The notes below the pieces were generated by a model. It ran no database searches. It was not told where the DNA came from and saw nothing but the letters and a program-made list of their open reading frames with translations. A program made the translations under genes and the position numbers. Positions 37,394 through 46,577 of a stretch of 64,000 nucleotides of DNA are shown here, in pieces. The stretch is taken from contig NZ_JACZCR010000010.1 of NCBI RefSeq assembly GCF_014904735.1, positions 103,057-167,056 of the forward strand, written 5' to 3'. The stretch comes from Microbulbifer hainanensis. Its GTDB lineage: Bacteria > Pseudomonadota > Gammaproteobacteria > Pseudomonadales > Cellvibrionaceae. Every line of letters begins with the position of its first letter. Position 1 is the stretch's first letter.

Positions 37394-38830
37394 TCAGGCC
37401 AGGGTGTAGGCCGTCTTTACCGTGGTGTAGAACTCCCGCGCGTAGCTTCCCTGTTCGCGCGCACCGTAACTGGAACCCTTACGGCCGCCGAACGGCACGT
37501 GATAGTCGACCCCGGCAGTGGGCACATTGACCATCACCATGCCCGCCTGGGAAAAACGCTTGAAGTGTGTTGCATGCTTCAACGATTGGGTGACGATCCC
37601 GGCGGACAAGCCGAACACCGTATCGTTGGCCAGTGCCAGCGCGTGGTCGTAGTCATCGGCACGGATCACCGAGGCCACCGGGCCGAAAATCTCCTCGCGG
37701 TTGATGCGCATTTCAGAATGGGTTTCGGTAAACAGGGCCGGTGTCAGGAAGAATCCGGGTGTTTCCCGCTCGATGCGTTCGCCACCACATAACAGGTGCG
37801 CACCCTCTTCACTGCCAATGCGAATGTAGTCGAGATCCTGATTCAGCTGCCGCTCGTCCACCACTGGGCCAATATGGGTACCGTCTTTCAGGGCGTGGTC
37901 CACGACCAGTTGCTTCATGCGTTCGCTGACCGCTTCGACAAAGCGGTCGTGCATGCCGGCGGTCACGATCAGGCGGCTGGAAGCGGTGCAGCGCTGACCG
38001 GTAGAAAAGAAAGCGCCATTCACCGCGCATTCAACCGCAGTGTTCAGGTCGGCGTCGTCGAGCACCACCAGCGGATTTTTACCGCCCATTTCCAGCTGGA
38101 TCTTGGCCATGCGCGCCGTAGCCGCAGCGGCAATATTCCTGCCGGTATTCTGTGAGCCGGTAAAGCTGATCGCATCCACTTGCGGATGGTTAACCAGCGC
38201 GTCGCCGACAACCCGGCCCGGGCCCATCACCAGGTTGAAGACACCCGCCGGCACACCCGCCTCGACAATGATTTCCGCCAGCGCGTGCGCGGAACCCGGC
38301 ACCAGTTCCGCGGGCTTGAACACGACGCAGTTGCCGTAGGCCAGCGCCGGGGCAATTTTCCACGCGGGAATGGCAATGGGAAAATTCCACGGTGTAATCA
38401 GGCCGATCACGCCGAGGGGTTCGCGGGTAACCGAGACATCCAGCCCGGGCCGCACCGACGGCTGCAATTCGCCGCGCAACTGCAGCACTTCGCCCGCAAA
38501 GTATTTGAAGATCTGTCCGGCGCGGGCGACCTCGCCAATAGCCTCTGGCAGCGTCTTGCCCTCTTCGCGGGCGAGCAGCGCGCCGAGTTCCGCGCGTCGA
38601 TCGAGGATTGCCTGGCCGATGCGATCGAGTATTTCGCTGCGCGCCTGGATGGAACCGGTGGACCAGGCTGGGAAAGCCTGCCGCGCGGCCTGAACTGCAT
38701 CTTCCAGCTGCGCGGGGCCGGCCTGCGCATATTCGGCAATCAGGTCGCTGGTGTCGGACGGGTTGATATTCGCAATACCGCCCTGGCCGTCAATCCATTC
38801 GCCGGCGATGAAATTCTTTTTCAGGGTCAT
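37394..38830 (-). CDS. Aldehyde dehydrogenase, probable 2-oxoglutarate semialdehyde dehydrogenase
   Basis: A 478-residue NAD(P)-dependent aldehyde dehydrogenase with catalytic Cys in STGQRCTASS, Glu in LEMGGKNP, the Rossmann signature SFTGSQNTGR and the PWNFP motif. The ATG at 38830 (MTLKKNF) has GAGG 8 bases upstream, so it is preferred to a TTG eight codons earlier. Together with the fumarylacetoacetate-hydrolase-family gene 81 bases before it and the dehydratase behind it, it completes a Weimberg pathway in which 2-oxoglutarate semialdehyde is oxidised to 2-oxoglutarate. It could also act on a semialdehyde from another sugar. Confidence 0.88.
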   Translation of the reverse strand: MTLKKNFIAGEWIDGQGGIANINPSDTSDLIAEYAQAGPAQLEDAVQAARQAFPAWSTGSIQARSEILDRIGQAILDRRAELGALLAREEGKTLPEAIGEVARAGQIFKYFAGEVLQLRGELQPSVRPGLDVSVTREPLGVIGLITPWNFPIAIPAWKIAPALAYGNCVVFKPAELVPGSAHALAEIIVEAGVPAGVFNLVMGPGRVVGDALVNHPQVDAISFTGSQNTGRNIAAAATARMAKIQLEMGGKNPLVVLDDADLNTAVECAVNGAFFSTGQRCTASSRLIVTAGMHDRFVEAVSERMKQLVVDHALKDGTHIGPVVDERQLNQDLDYIRIGSEEGAHLLCGGERIERETPGFFLTPALFTETHSEMRINREEIFGPVASVIRADDYDHALALANDTVFGLSAGIVTQSLKHATHFKRFSQAGMVMVNVPTAGVDYHVPFGGRKGSSYGAREQGSYAREFYTTVKTAYTLA

Positions 38831-38911
38831 GTTTTTTTGCCTCGAGTTCGTCAATGTTTATCCACGCCTTGCGTGGCAGGCCCGCGGTTTACGCCGAGCT
38901 TGAATCCGGAT

Positions 38912-40102
38912 TTACAGCAGGCCCCGTTGCGCCAGATTGCGCATCAGCGCAGCAATACCAAATGTCCACGGCGGCGCCTTGTCGCTGAAGGTGACGGTAT
39001 TGATCAGTGCGCCCAGCTTCGGTGAGCTGATGCACACGCGGTCACCGGTCTTGTGGGTAAAACCCATGGCGGCAGCATCGCGATCCTGGGTCGGCGCGAA
39101 CAGCGTGCCGGTGAACAGGGCAATGCCATCCGGGTACTGGTGGTTGGCACCGATGGTCTGTTCGACGAGATCCAGCGGATCGCGGCTGATCTCGGTCATC
39201 GGGCTGACCTCGCGCAGCCTGAAGCCGTCCTGCCCTTCGATTTCCAGGGTCACTTCGGCGGCGCGCACGTCGTCGATGGAAAAGGATTTGTCGAACAGGC
39301 GCACGAATGGGCCGATAGCACAGGAGGCGTTGTTGTCCTTGGCCTTGCCCAGCAGCAGCGCACTGCGGCCCTCGATGTCGCGCAGGTTCACGTCGTTGCC
39401 GAGAGTGGCACCGACGGTATTGCCGCGGCTGTCGACGATCAGAACCACTTCCGGCTCGGGATTGTTCCAAGACGAGATCGGATGCACGCCCACCTGGTCT
39501 CCGGGGCCGACCGCAGACAGGCACTGCGCCTTGGTAAACACTTCCGCCAGCGGGCCAATGCCAACTTCGAGATACTGGGACCAGATACCCGCTTCCTGCA
39601 GCGCTGCTTTCAGAGCTTCCGCTTCATCGGAACCCGGCACTACAGAGGTGATATCACCGCCGATCTTTTCCATCAGCTGAGCGCGAATTTCCTGCGCCCT
39701 GGTCGGATCACCGCCGGCGCGCTCTTCGATAACACGCTCCAGCATGCTGCACACAAAAGTCACCCCGCAGGCTTTAACCGCCTGCAGATCCACTGGCGCG
39801 AGGAAGTGCGGCAGTTTCGGATCGCGGGTTTCGCCCAGTGTGTTTTTCAGGATTTCGTCGACACTGCCGATGCGACGCGTGCGGTCGAGATCTGCACTGT
39901 CCGCCGCAAAACCTGCTTCGATCAATTCCGACAGCGTCGGCGCCAGTGGACTCAGATCAAAGACGCCGTCTTCACACAGCCACACCGGGCTGGGGCCGGC
40001 CACGCCGGATTCATTCTGGTTCCCCGGCACCCAGGCGCGGCCGAGCAAAGTGCCGGCCAGGCCGTCCACAGGCAGTATCCGGTTGAGTTCACTTGGCGTC
40101 AT
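38912..40102 (-). CDS. FAH-family 2-keto-3-deoxy-pentonate dehydratase (XylX-like)
   Basis: A 396-residue cytoplasmic enzyme of the fumarylacetoacetate hydrolase superfamily. The C-terminal catalytic part contains PISSWNNPEPEVVLIVDSRG, where the metal-binding Glu is in NPEPEV, then GNDVNLRDIEG and KAKDNNASCAIGPF. Its length and motifs fit the group that dehydrates 2-keto-3-deoxy-xylonate or -arabinonate to 2-oxoglutarate semialdehyde. A LacI-type palindrome lies 30 bases in front of the ATG, making this gene the probable first gene of a transcript reaching through the aldehyde dehydrogenase, dehydratase and transporter. Confidence 0.88.
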   Translation of the reverse strand: MTPSELNRILPVDGLAGTLLGRAWVPGNQNESGVAGPSPVWLCEDGVFDLSPLAPTLSELIEAGFAADSADLDRTRRIGSVDEILKNTLGETRDPKLPHFLAPVDLQAVKACGVTFVCSMLERVIEERAGGDPTRAQEIRAQLMEKIGGDITSVVPGSDEAEALKAALQEAGIWSQYLEVGIGPLAEVFTKAQCLSAVGPGDQVGVHPISSWNNPEPEVVLIVDSRGNTVGATLGNDVNLRDIEGRSALLLGKAKDNNASCAIGPFVRLFDKSFSIDDVRAAEVTLEIEGQDGFRLREVSPMTEISRDPLDLVEQTIGANHQYPDGIALFTGTLFAPTQDRDAAAMGFTHKTGDRVCISSPKLGALINTVTFSDKAPPWTFGIAALMRNLAQRGLL

Positions 40103-40132
40103 GACTTACATCCATCCCATAGCAGATTTAAA

Positions 40133-40144
40133 GTAAACGTTTAC
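40133..40144. promoter_or_regulatory. LacI-type operator upstream of the FAH gene
   Basis: GTAAACGTTTAC is the 12-bp core of the palindrome found intact at 2336 and 43823; the flanking bases here are A on both sides rather than T and A. It lies 30 bases upstream of the ATG, in the 90-base gap behind the lactonase gene, where it could overlap the promoter. Confidence 0.65.
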
Positions 40145-40192
40145 ATCAAATGTCCGAAAAAAGGCCGCGCGCGACCTTCTTTTTCCAACACT

Positions 40193-41080
40193 TCAGCCGC
40201 GAAACAGCGGCTGTTGTATGCCCCGCACGCCCGGGCTGCAGCGGAACAGGCCGCCGGCGAGCGGCTGCGCCTCCAGCTCCTCGTCGTCCAGACCCTTGCG
40301 CGCGGTGGTGATAAACAGCGTGTCCAGTTCCGAGCCGGCAAAGGTGCAGCTGGTAACATTGGCCACCGGTAACTCGATGCGGCCAATCGCTTCACCATCG
40401 GGAGATAAGCGGGTGATTCCCCAACCGCTCCAGTGACACAGCCAGATACAACCCTCGCTATCGACGGTCAGGCCGTCCGGATAGCCGGTAGTCTCTGGCA
40501 GCTGCACAAACACACGCTTGTTGCGCGGGCGCCCCTGCTCGTCCAGGTCGAAGGCGTAAACGGTGCGCTGCAGCGTGTCGTTGTGGTACAGGGTGCAGCC
40601 GTCGGGACTGAAAGCCGGACCGTTGGTGATCACGTAACCGTCGTCCACTGGCTGCCACTGCAGGTCGGCAGCGAGGCGGTAAAGCACTCCGCTGGAACGC
40701 TCCTCGCCATCATCCATACTGCCGGCCCAGAAATTGCCCCGGGCGTCTACCTTGCCGTCGTTGAACCGGTTGCCGGGTACATCCGCTTCGGGGCCACCCA
40801 GCGGCTGCACGAACGCCTCGTCTCCGCGCAGGTCGATGGTGGCAAAGCCCTCGCGAAACGTGCCGATAAAGCCACCGCTGGCGCGCGGCGCCAGCGCACT
40901 GAGCGGGCTTTCGAACTGCCAGCTACGCTGTTCGCCGCCCGCAAGACCGTAGCGGTGCAGCTGCATCTTCTTGATATCCACCCAGTAGAGCGCCCGCTCA
41001 CGCTCCACCCACAGCGGCCCTTCACCAAGGGTCGCCGCGGCCGGCCAGACGCAATGCAGATCGGTTCCGTACTGTTGCAT
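40193..41080 (-). CDS. SMP-30/gluconolactonase-family sugar lactonase
   Basis: A 295-residue six-bladed propeller lactonase. Metal-site residues typical of the family are seen: Glu in LGEGPLW, Asn in NRFNDGKVD, Asn in ITNGPAFSPDG and Asp in YPDGLTVD. The start MQQYGTDLH is 11 bases behind the sugar porter stop; longer starts would overlap that gene heavily and add unconserved residues. The protein lacks a signal peptide. In this block it should open xylono- (or arabinono-, galactono-) lactone to the free acid, the step between the SDR dehydrogenase and the dehydratases. Confidence 0.9.
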   Translation of the reverse strand: MQQYGTDLHCVWPAAATLGEGPLWVERERALYWVDIKKMQLHRYGLAGGEQRSWQFESPLSALAPRASGGFIGTFREGFATIDLRGDEAFVQPLGGPEADVPGNRFNDGKVDARGNFWAGSMDDGEERSSGVLYRLAADLQWQPVDDGYVITNGPAFSPDGCTLYHNDTLQRTVYAFDLDEQGRPRNKRVFVQLPETTGYPDGLTVDSEGCIWLCHWSGWGITRLSPDGEAIGRIELPVANVTSCTFAGSELDTLFITTARKGLDDEELEAQPLAGGLFRCSPGVRGIQQPLFRG

Positions 41081-41091
41081 CTGCAGCTTCC

Positions 41092-42537
41092 TCAGCCTTC
41101 CATCTGTTCCAGCTCGCGGCCGCGGGTCTCGTGCACGTATTTGCCCACGAAGAAAATCGAAACGGCCGCCGCCAGTGCGTAGAGGGCATAACTGCCTGAC
41201 AGCTGGATGCTGGCCAGCAGTACCGGGAAGGACAGAGTGATACCGAAGTTCGCCAGCCACTGAGCCAGGCCGCTGACGGCGAGGCCGGAACCGCGCACCT
41301 GGTTGGGGAACATCTCACCCAGCATGACCCACATTACCGGGCCCCAGGAGGCGTTAAAGAAAACCACGTAGGCGTTCGCCGCGAGCAGCGCGATGGTGCC
41401 GATACCGTCCGGCAGACTCACTGCGCCGGAGGCGTCAACGGTAGCGCGAGAAAAAGCACCGGCCATGATGGCGAGCGTGATGGCCATGCCGATAGAACCG
41501 AACCACAGCAGTGGCTTGCGCCCGATTCTGTCGACCAGCAGCAGCGCCGCGATCACCGCGCCGATGCTGACCGCACCGGACACCACATTGATCAGCAGCG
41601 CGTCGCTCTCGGTGAAGCCCACCGATTGCCACAGCACCGCGCCGTAATAAAAGACCACGTTGATGCCCACCAGCTGCTGGAAGACCGCCAGGCCGATGCC
41701 GACCCAGACGATGCGACGCAGCTTGCCAGTGGCCGGGTCGAGCAGGTCCGCCAGGCGCGGCTTGTGATCGTCCGCCAGGGAAGCGCGGATCTCGCGCACC
41801 TTTTCACTGCCGGCGTTTTCGCCGAACAGGCGGCCGAGCACCCGTTGTGCCGACTCGCCGTCACCGCTGGCGACGAGGAAGCGCGGGCTCTCGGGAATGA
41901 AGATCAGGCCGACCAGGAATACCGCTGCTGGCACCAGCTCCATCCAGAACATCCAGCGCCAGGCCGCATGACCGAGCCAGAACTCAGAGGTGGAGGCGCC
42001 GGCAAACTGGGCAATGACGTAGTTGCTGACAAAGGCGCAGAAGAGGCCGCTGATGATCGCCACCTGCTGTACGGTGGCCAGGCGCCCGCGGTAGGCCGCC
42101 GGCGCCACTTCGCTGATATAGGCCGGCGTCATGACACTGGCGGCACCCACGGCGAGGCCGCCGAGAATACGATAGATCACAAATTCCAGCGAGCCGCTGG
42201 CAACACCGGAGCCCCAAGCGGAGACAATGAAGAGGACCGCCGATACCACCAGCAGCGCTTTGCGCCCAAAACGGTCGGCCAGCGTACCCGCAAAGAAGGC
42301 ACCGAAAGCACAGCCGAGCAGCATCGAGGCCACGTTGAAACCGGTACCCGCGGTATCCGAGTGGAAAGCTGCCTGCAGGCCATCCACGGTGCCGTTGATC
42401 ACGCCACTGTCGAAGCCAAACAGGAAGCCGCCGATGGTCGCCACGACACTGATTGCGATGACCAGGGTGTGATTCGTTTCGGAGGCGCGTGCCCCCGACG
42501 CAGCATCCAGCACTGCGCTGTCTAGGGTGGGATTCAC
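41092..42537 (-). CDS. Sugar porter (MFS, XylE/GalP type)
   Basis: A 481-residue protein with 12 predicted helices and the sugar porter signatures: GFLFGFDSGVINGT in helix 1, ADRFGRK, YRILGGLAVGAASVMTPAYISEVAP, PESPRFL, FQQLVGINVVFYY in helix 7, DRIGRKPLL and the C-terminal HETRGRELEQMEG. The QQLxGxN motif of helix 7 is the sugar-binding segment of XylE. It probably imports xylose (or arabinose/galactose) by proton symport. A LacI-type palindrome lies 106 bases upstream, and the lactonase gene follows 11 bases downstream. Confidence 0.92.
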   Translation of the reverse strand: MNPTLDSAVLDAASGARASETNHTLVIAISVVATIGGFLFGFDSGVINGTVDGLQAAFHSDTAGTGFNVASMLLGCAFGAFFAGTLADRFGRKALLVVSAVLFIVSAWGSGVASGSLEFVIYRILGGLAVGAASVMTPAYISEVAPAAYRGRLATVQQVAIISGLFCAFVSNYVIAQFAGASTSEFWLGHAAWRWMFWMELVPAAVFLVGLIFIPESPRFLVASGDGESAQRVLGRLFGENAGSEKVREIRASLADDHKPRLADLLDPATGKLRRIVWVGIGLAVFQQLVGINVVFYYGAVLWQSVGFTESDALLINVVSGAVSIGAVIAALLLVDRIGRKPLLWFGSIGMAITLAIMAGAFSRATVDASGAVSLPDGIGTIALLAANAYVVFFNASWGPVMWVMLGEMFPNQVRGSGLAVSGLAQWLANFGITLSFPVLLASIQLSGSYALYALAAAVSIFFVGKYVHETRGRELEQMEG

Positions 42538-42642
42538 TTTATTATTCCCTCACTCGCTGTAAGGCCCGCTGGGCCATTTATTGTTTTGCTTATCGTAACC
42601 GCCGTACGACCTGTCGCCGAGCGGTTTTACACCACATTAATG

Positions 42643-42656
42643 TAATCGTTTACATT
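42643..42656. promoter_or_regulatory. LacI-type operator upstream of the sugar porter
   Basis: TGTAATCGTTTACA differs at one base from the perfect palindrome at 2336 and 43823. It lies in the 154-base gap between the LacI gene and the sugar porter, 106 bases before the porter ATG. Confidence 0.65.
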
Positions 42657-42691
42657 CAGTCAAGCGGGCATTTATCCGGGCGAGCACCCCG

Positions 42692-43771
42692 TCAGCTTTC
42701 GTCGGCGGGGGGTGCGGCCGTGGACTCCCGCACCACCAGGCGGTGAGGCACGATTTCCGGCTCAGCGCCGATATCGCCGCCATCGATGGCCCGGCACAGC
42801 CGGCGCATGGTGTGCTCGCCGATCTCTTCGGTGGGCTGCGCCACAGTGGTCAGCGGCGGATCGAGAATTTCGGCGTAGCGGATATCGTCGAAACCGATCA
42901 CGGAGATATCCTGTGGAATGCGCAAGCCCGCCCGGCGGATCTCGTGCATGGCGCCCATCGCCATCTCGTCGTTGGCACAGAAAATTGCCGTGGGACGGGG
43001 ACTCAGCGCCAGCAATTGGCGCGCGGCGGCGCGCGCGCCATCGAGCGTCTGGCGGCCCTCGACAATCCATTCGTCGGCGACAGGCAGGCCGGCCTCCGCC
43101 ATGGCCTGGCGATAGCCCTGCTCGCGGTCGCGCGTCAACAGCGAAGCCTGCAGGCCGGCAATAAATCCGATACGCCGATGCCCCAGCTGCACCAGGTGCG
43201 CAGTGGCCTCGGCGGCGGCGGCCGCGTTGTCGACCCGGACACTGGGAAACTGGCTCAGCTGCGGTGCCACGGTTTCACAGCCGATCACGATCGGCGGCAG
43301 GCGGTCGCCGTGCCCAGCCCGCTCCGCCGGGCCGGACGTGAAGGGCGAAGTACTCGCCAGCAGGATGATGCCGTCCGCCTGCTTGGAGAAAACAATCTCG
43401 CTGTAATCGTCGAATTCGTGGGTATTGAACTGAGTCTCGCGGATCAGGATGCTGTAGCCCTCGGCATCCGCCACGCGCCAGATGCCGCGCATCACGCCCT
43501 CGAAGAACGGATCGCCTACAGACGGCAGCACCACCACGACCAGACTGGTCTTGCCGCGGCGGAAATTGCGCGCCAGCGTATTCGGCGCATAGCCGGTAGA
43601 ACGGATCGCCTCCTGCACCTTCTTGCGGGTCTTTTCACGCACGTGTTCGGGGCTGTTGAGATAGCGCGATACGGTGGCGGTGGAGACGCCGGCAATCCTG
43701 GCCACTTCTTTAATCGACACCTGAGTCTGTCCTGCAATTGCGGATGGAAGCGCCGATGTTAACGTTTTCAC
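42692..43771 (-). CDS. LacI-family transcriptional regulator of pentose catabolism
   Basis: A protein of up to 359 residues: a LacI helix-turn-helix (VSIKEVARIAGVSTATVSRYLN, about residues 18-39, with hinge helix NTLARNF near 65) and a periplasmic-binding-protein-like effector domain (VVVLPSVGDPFFEGV, ADGIILLAS, HRRIGFIAG, IFCANDEMAMGA, ISVIGFDDI). The longest frame starts with GTG at 43771; a GTG at codon 18 would give the usual short LacI N-terminus and cannot be excluded. The palindrome TGTAAACGTTTACA between this gene and the divergent SDR is the expected autoregulatory operator. Xylose or a pathway intermediate is the likely inducer, by analogy with Caulobacter XylR. Confidence 0.9.
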   Translation of the reverse strand: MKTLTSALPSAIAGQTQVSIKEVARIAGVSTATVSRYLNSPEHVREKTRKKVQEAIRSTGYAPNTLARNFRRGKTSLVVVVLPSVGDPFFEGVMRGIWRVADAEGYSILIRETQFNTHEFDDYSEIVFSKQADGIILLASTSPFTSGPAERAGHGDRLPPIVIGCETVAPQLSQFPSVRVDNAAAAAEATAHLVQLGHRRIGFIAGLQASLLTRDREQGYRQAMAEAGLPVADEWIVEGRQTLDGARAAARQLLALSPRPTAIFCANDEMAMGAMHEIRRAGLRIPQDISVIGFDDIRYAEILDPPLTTVAQPTEEIGEHTMRRLCRAIDGGDIGAEPEIVPHRLVVRESTAAPPADES

Positions 43772-43822
43772 CGTGTAAATTCCTCCCTCCCCCCATCGGC
43801 CGGGGAGTCGCCCACCGCGAAT

Positions 43823-43836
43823 TGTAAACGTTTACA
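43823..43836. promoter_or_regulatory. LacI-type operator between LacI and SDR genes
   Basis: A perfect TGTAAACGTTTACA palindrome in the 136-base divergent gap, 52 bases before the LacI start and 71 bases before the SDR start. It is identical to the site at 2336-2349 in front of GH95. Confidence 0.75.
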
Positions 43837-43907
43837 TAACGTGTTAGCGTAAACTGCAAAACAAAGAATGATCGGTCGGCAACTGCCGCACTCGCAGAGA
43901 AGTAAGT

Positions 43908-44735
43908 ATGGAAAACAGCAAACTGGCGGTGGTTACCGGGGGAACAACAGGTATCGGCCGCGGCATTGCATTGCGCCTGGCGCGTGCCGGATGGGATCTC
44001 GCCGTCAACAACCTGGATATCAACGACAGCGCCGCACAATCGCTGCGATCGGAAGTGGCCGCCCTCGGCCAGCAAATTTTCCTGGCCCCCTGCGATGTCG
44101 GCGAAAGCGGTTCGGTGGACCAGTTCTACCAGGGGGTCATGAACCACTTCCAGCGGGCACCGAGCCTGCTGGTGAACAATGCCGGTGTGCAGACCTGGGC
44201 GCCGCTGCTGGAACTGGCAGAAGAGGACTGGGACAGGGTCATCCGCACCAACCTCAAGGGCGCCTTTCTCAATATCCAGCGCGCCGCGCGCCTGATGGTG
44301 GAGGCCAGTATTCCCGGCGCCATCGTCAACATCGGCTCCGGCTGCAACAAGCTTGCCTTCCCCTGCCTGGTGGATTATGCGGCCAGCAAGGGCGGCATCG
44401 AAATGTTGACCAAGACTTCGGCCATCGAGCTGGGCGAATACGGCATTCGTGTTAACTGCGTGGCGCCTGGCGGCGTACTGGTAGAGCGCACGGAGCAGGA
44501 AGCGCCGGATTACGCTGCGGTATGGTCGGCGATCACACCACTCGGACGTGTCGGCTATGCCGAGGATATCGCCAACGCAGTACTGTTTCTCGCGGAAAGC
44601 GAGTCCTCGTTTATCAGCGGCCAGACCCTTTGGGTCGACGGCGGCGCCTTCAGCAAGGCCAACTGGCCCTACCCTTCCCAGGAGAATGTCAGCGCCAGCG
44701 GCAGTACCCTGCCCGCCGCCGCGACTGGCGAATAA
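43908..44735 (+). CDS. SDR sugar dehydrogenase (probable xylose/arabinose 1-dehydrogenase)
   Basis: A 275-residue classical short-chain dehydrogenase: TGGTTGIGR near the N-terminus, NNAG, catalytic Ser in NIGSGCN, YAASK pair and GQTLWVDGGAF at the end, plus a low-complexity Ser/Ala/Gly tail (residues 255-275). It is divergent from the LacI gene across a shared operator, which fits control by that regulator. With the lactonase, dehydratases, FAH protein and aldehyde dehydrogenase on the other strand it supplies the first step of a Weimberg pathway. Caulobacter XylB is a protein of the same family and similar length. Glucose or arabinose remain possible substrates. Confidence 0.87.
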   Translation: MENSKLAVVTGGTTGIGRGIALRLARAGWDLAVNNLDINDSAAQSLRSEVAALGQQIFLAPCDVGESGSVDQFYQGVMNHFQRAPSLLVNNAGVQTWAPLLELAEEDWDRVIRTNLKGAFLNIQRAARLMVEASIPGAIVNIGSGCNKLAFPCLVDYAASKGGIEMLTKTSAIELGEYGIRVNCVAPGGVLVERTEQEAPDYAAVWSAITPLGRVGYAEDIANAVLFLAESESSFISGQTLWVDGGAFSKANWPYPSQENVSASGSTLPAAATGE

Positions 44736-44794
44736 GGACCGGAGCGACGACTGGCGCCCCATCGGCAAGCCACCGCAACCGTACCGGCAACCAT

Positions 44795-44823
44795 AAAAAA
44801 AGCCCCTCACAGAGGGGCTTTTT
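44795..44823. terminator. Bidirectional rho-independent terminator
   Basis: Stem AGCCCCTC (44801-44808), loop ACA, stem GAGGGGCT (44812-44819), with a T-run on the + strand side (44819-44823) and seven A on the other side (44795-44801). It ends both the SDR transcript from the left and the maltose transporter transcript from the right. Confidence 0.9.
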
Positions 44824-44827
44824 CGAT

Positions 44828-46348
44828 TCAGGCAGTGACTGCCTCTGTCCCCACACTGTCCGGTGCCACCTGCGGCTCCCTGACAAAGATGACGGAGAGC
44901 GCACCGAGAAACATAAACACACCGGCCAGCACGATGATGTTGATGGCCTCGTTGTGGAAAATTCCGGCCAGAATCGGCCCCGCCACCAGCGCCGAAATGA
45001 TCTGCGGGGCGGCGATGGTGAAATTGAAAATACCCATGTAGACACCGGTTTTGTTGGCCGGCAGCGAATCGGAAAGGATCGCATAAGGCATCGCCAGAAT
45101 GGCCGCCCAGGCGATACCCACGCCGACCATCGGCAACAGCAGGCCGAGCGCGCCGCTGGGCACGGTAACCTCGGTAATCAGCAGGTTGACCTGCGTCTGC
45201 TCGCCGCCCTGGAACAGCAGGAAGCTGACCAGTCCCAGGCCACCCAGCGCCAGGGACAGGGCGTAGGTGGGCTTGCGGCCGATCGTGCCGGCGACCTTGG
45301 CCAGCACGATGGAAAACAGCGCCGCAAACAGCGAGTAACCGGCGAAGATGATGCCAACCCAGTCACCGGCAGCGCCCTTGGCCGCGGCGATATGCGCCGG
45401 GATTTCGCCGACAGAGTGCAGGTAATCCGGATCGAACCACTTGGCATCCACACCCCAGACGTACTGGGTGATCGCCGGTGTGGTGTACACCCACATGATG
45501 AACAGCGCGAACCAGGAGAAGAACTGCACCACCGCCAGCTGGCGCATGGTCTTGGGCATATTGAACAGCAACTTGAAGAAACCGCCCAGGCGCTCGCCCA
45601 GTGACTTGCGTTCGGCCTGCTCGCGCGCCAGCTGCTCGCTATCAAGGCCCTTGTAGGCGTTGTACTCGGCCGGTGCATACTCCTTGGTGCGGAACACGGT
45701 CCACAGCACCGAGCCCAGCAGCACGGTCGCGCCCAGGTAGAAGGCCCAGATCACCGACGGCGCCACCTCCCCGGCTTTTGAGGTGTTTTCCAGACCGATC
45801 ACATTGGTAAGGATAAACGGCAGCATCGAGCCGCACACGGCGCCGATATTGATCAGCAGCGACTGAATGGAGTAACCCAGGGTGCGCTGTTCGGAGGGCA
45901 CCATGTCGGAAACCAGCGCGCGGAAGGGCTGCATGGTCACATTGAAGGCCGCATCCATCAGCGCCAGCATGACACCGCCAAACAGGATGGGAGCCACGAT
46001 GGCCACCACGATGCCGGCGTTGGGCATAAAGGCCATGCCCAGGGCAGCGGCAATCGCGCCGAAAAGGATATAGGGATTGCGGCGGCCGAAGCGGTTCCAG
46101 GTGCGGTCCGACGCGGAGCCGACGATCGGCTGCACGATCAGGCCCATCAGCGGGGCCACGATCCAGAACAGCGACAGGGAATGCAGGTCCGCACCCAGGT
46201 CGGAGAGGATCCGGCTGGCATTGGCATTCTGCAGGGCAAAGCCGAACTGCACCCCCAGGAAGCCGAGGCTGACGTTCCAGACCTGCCAGAAGGGCAATTT
46301 GGGCTGCTTGGGAGACCGCGCTGTCGCGCTGGAAACTGGTTCGGACAT
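44828..46348 (-). CDS. MFS maltose/maltodextrin transporter (MalT/SLC45-like)
   Basis: A 506-residue inner-membrane protein with about 12 helices. It starts with LPFWQVWNVSLGFLGVQFGFALQNANASRIL, and carries IVQPIVGSASDRTWNRFGRRNPYILFGA and PFRALVSDMVPSEQRTLGYSIQ, a pattern shared with proton-coupled sucrose/maltose transporters and with the maltose transporters of Xanthomonas and Caulobacter. A 75-residue insert between helices 6 and 7 is rich in charge. The gene neighbours three GH13 and one GH31 enzymes, so maltose or maltodextrin is the most probable substrate. The upstream gap contains a TATAAT sequence (46527-46532) but no clear -35 box. Confidence 0.9.
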   Translation of the reverse strand: MSEPVSSATARSPKQPKLPFWQVWNVSLGFLGVQFGFALQNANASRILSDLGADLHSLSLFWIVAPLMGLIVQPIVGSASDRTWNRFGRRNPYILFGAIAAALGMAFMPNAGIVVAIVAPILFGGVMLALMDAAFNVTMQPFRALVSDMVPSEQRTLGYSIQSLLINIGAVCGSMLPFILTNVIGLENTSKAGEVAPSVIWAFYLGATVLLGSVLWTVFRTKEYAPAEYNAYKGLDSEQLAREQAERKSLGERLGGFFKLLFNMPKTMRQLAVVQFFSWFALFIMWVYTTPAITQYVWGVDAKWFDPDYLHSVGEIPAHIAAAKGAAGDWVGIIFAGYSLFAALFSIVLAKVAGTIGRKPTYALSLALGGLGLVSFLLFQGGEQTQVNLLITEVTVPSGALGLLLPMVGVGIAWAAILAMPYAILSDSLPANKTGVYMGIFNFTIAAPQIISALVAGPILAGIFHNEAINIIVLAGVFMFLGALSVIFVREPQVAPDSVGTEAVTA

Positions 46349-46526
46349 GGGATCACCGCTGTTTGCTGGTTATGGTTATGCGGCGATTGTCGCAAGAGCC
46401 TCGACAGGGGCCCTCCTCCCCTGTGGGGGCGGAGGAACAGGATACGCGCACATAAAAACGAACCCCGGCACAGCTCACCGAACCGCCAGGGTTTGCAAGC
46501 ACTCACATACGAGCGCGAAAGCGCGC

Positions 46527-46532
46527 ATTATA
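46527..46532 (-). promoter_or_regulatory. Possible -10 box of the maltose transporter gene
   Basis: A perfect TATAAT on the minus strand, 179 bases upstream of the transporter ATG in a 229-base gap that also holds GC-rich inverted repeats (around 46407-46431 and 46512-46525). No good -35 box is present at the usual distance, so the call is weak. Confidence 0.3.
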
Positions 46533-46577
46533 ACGGCGTATCGACGCAGCGGATAGCCGCCGCGCCGGGACGCATAC

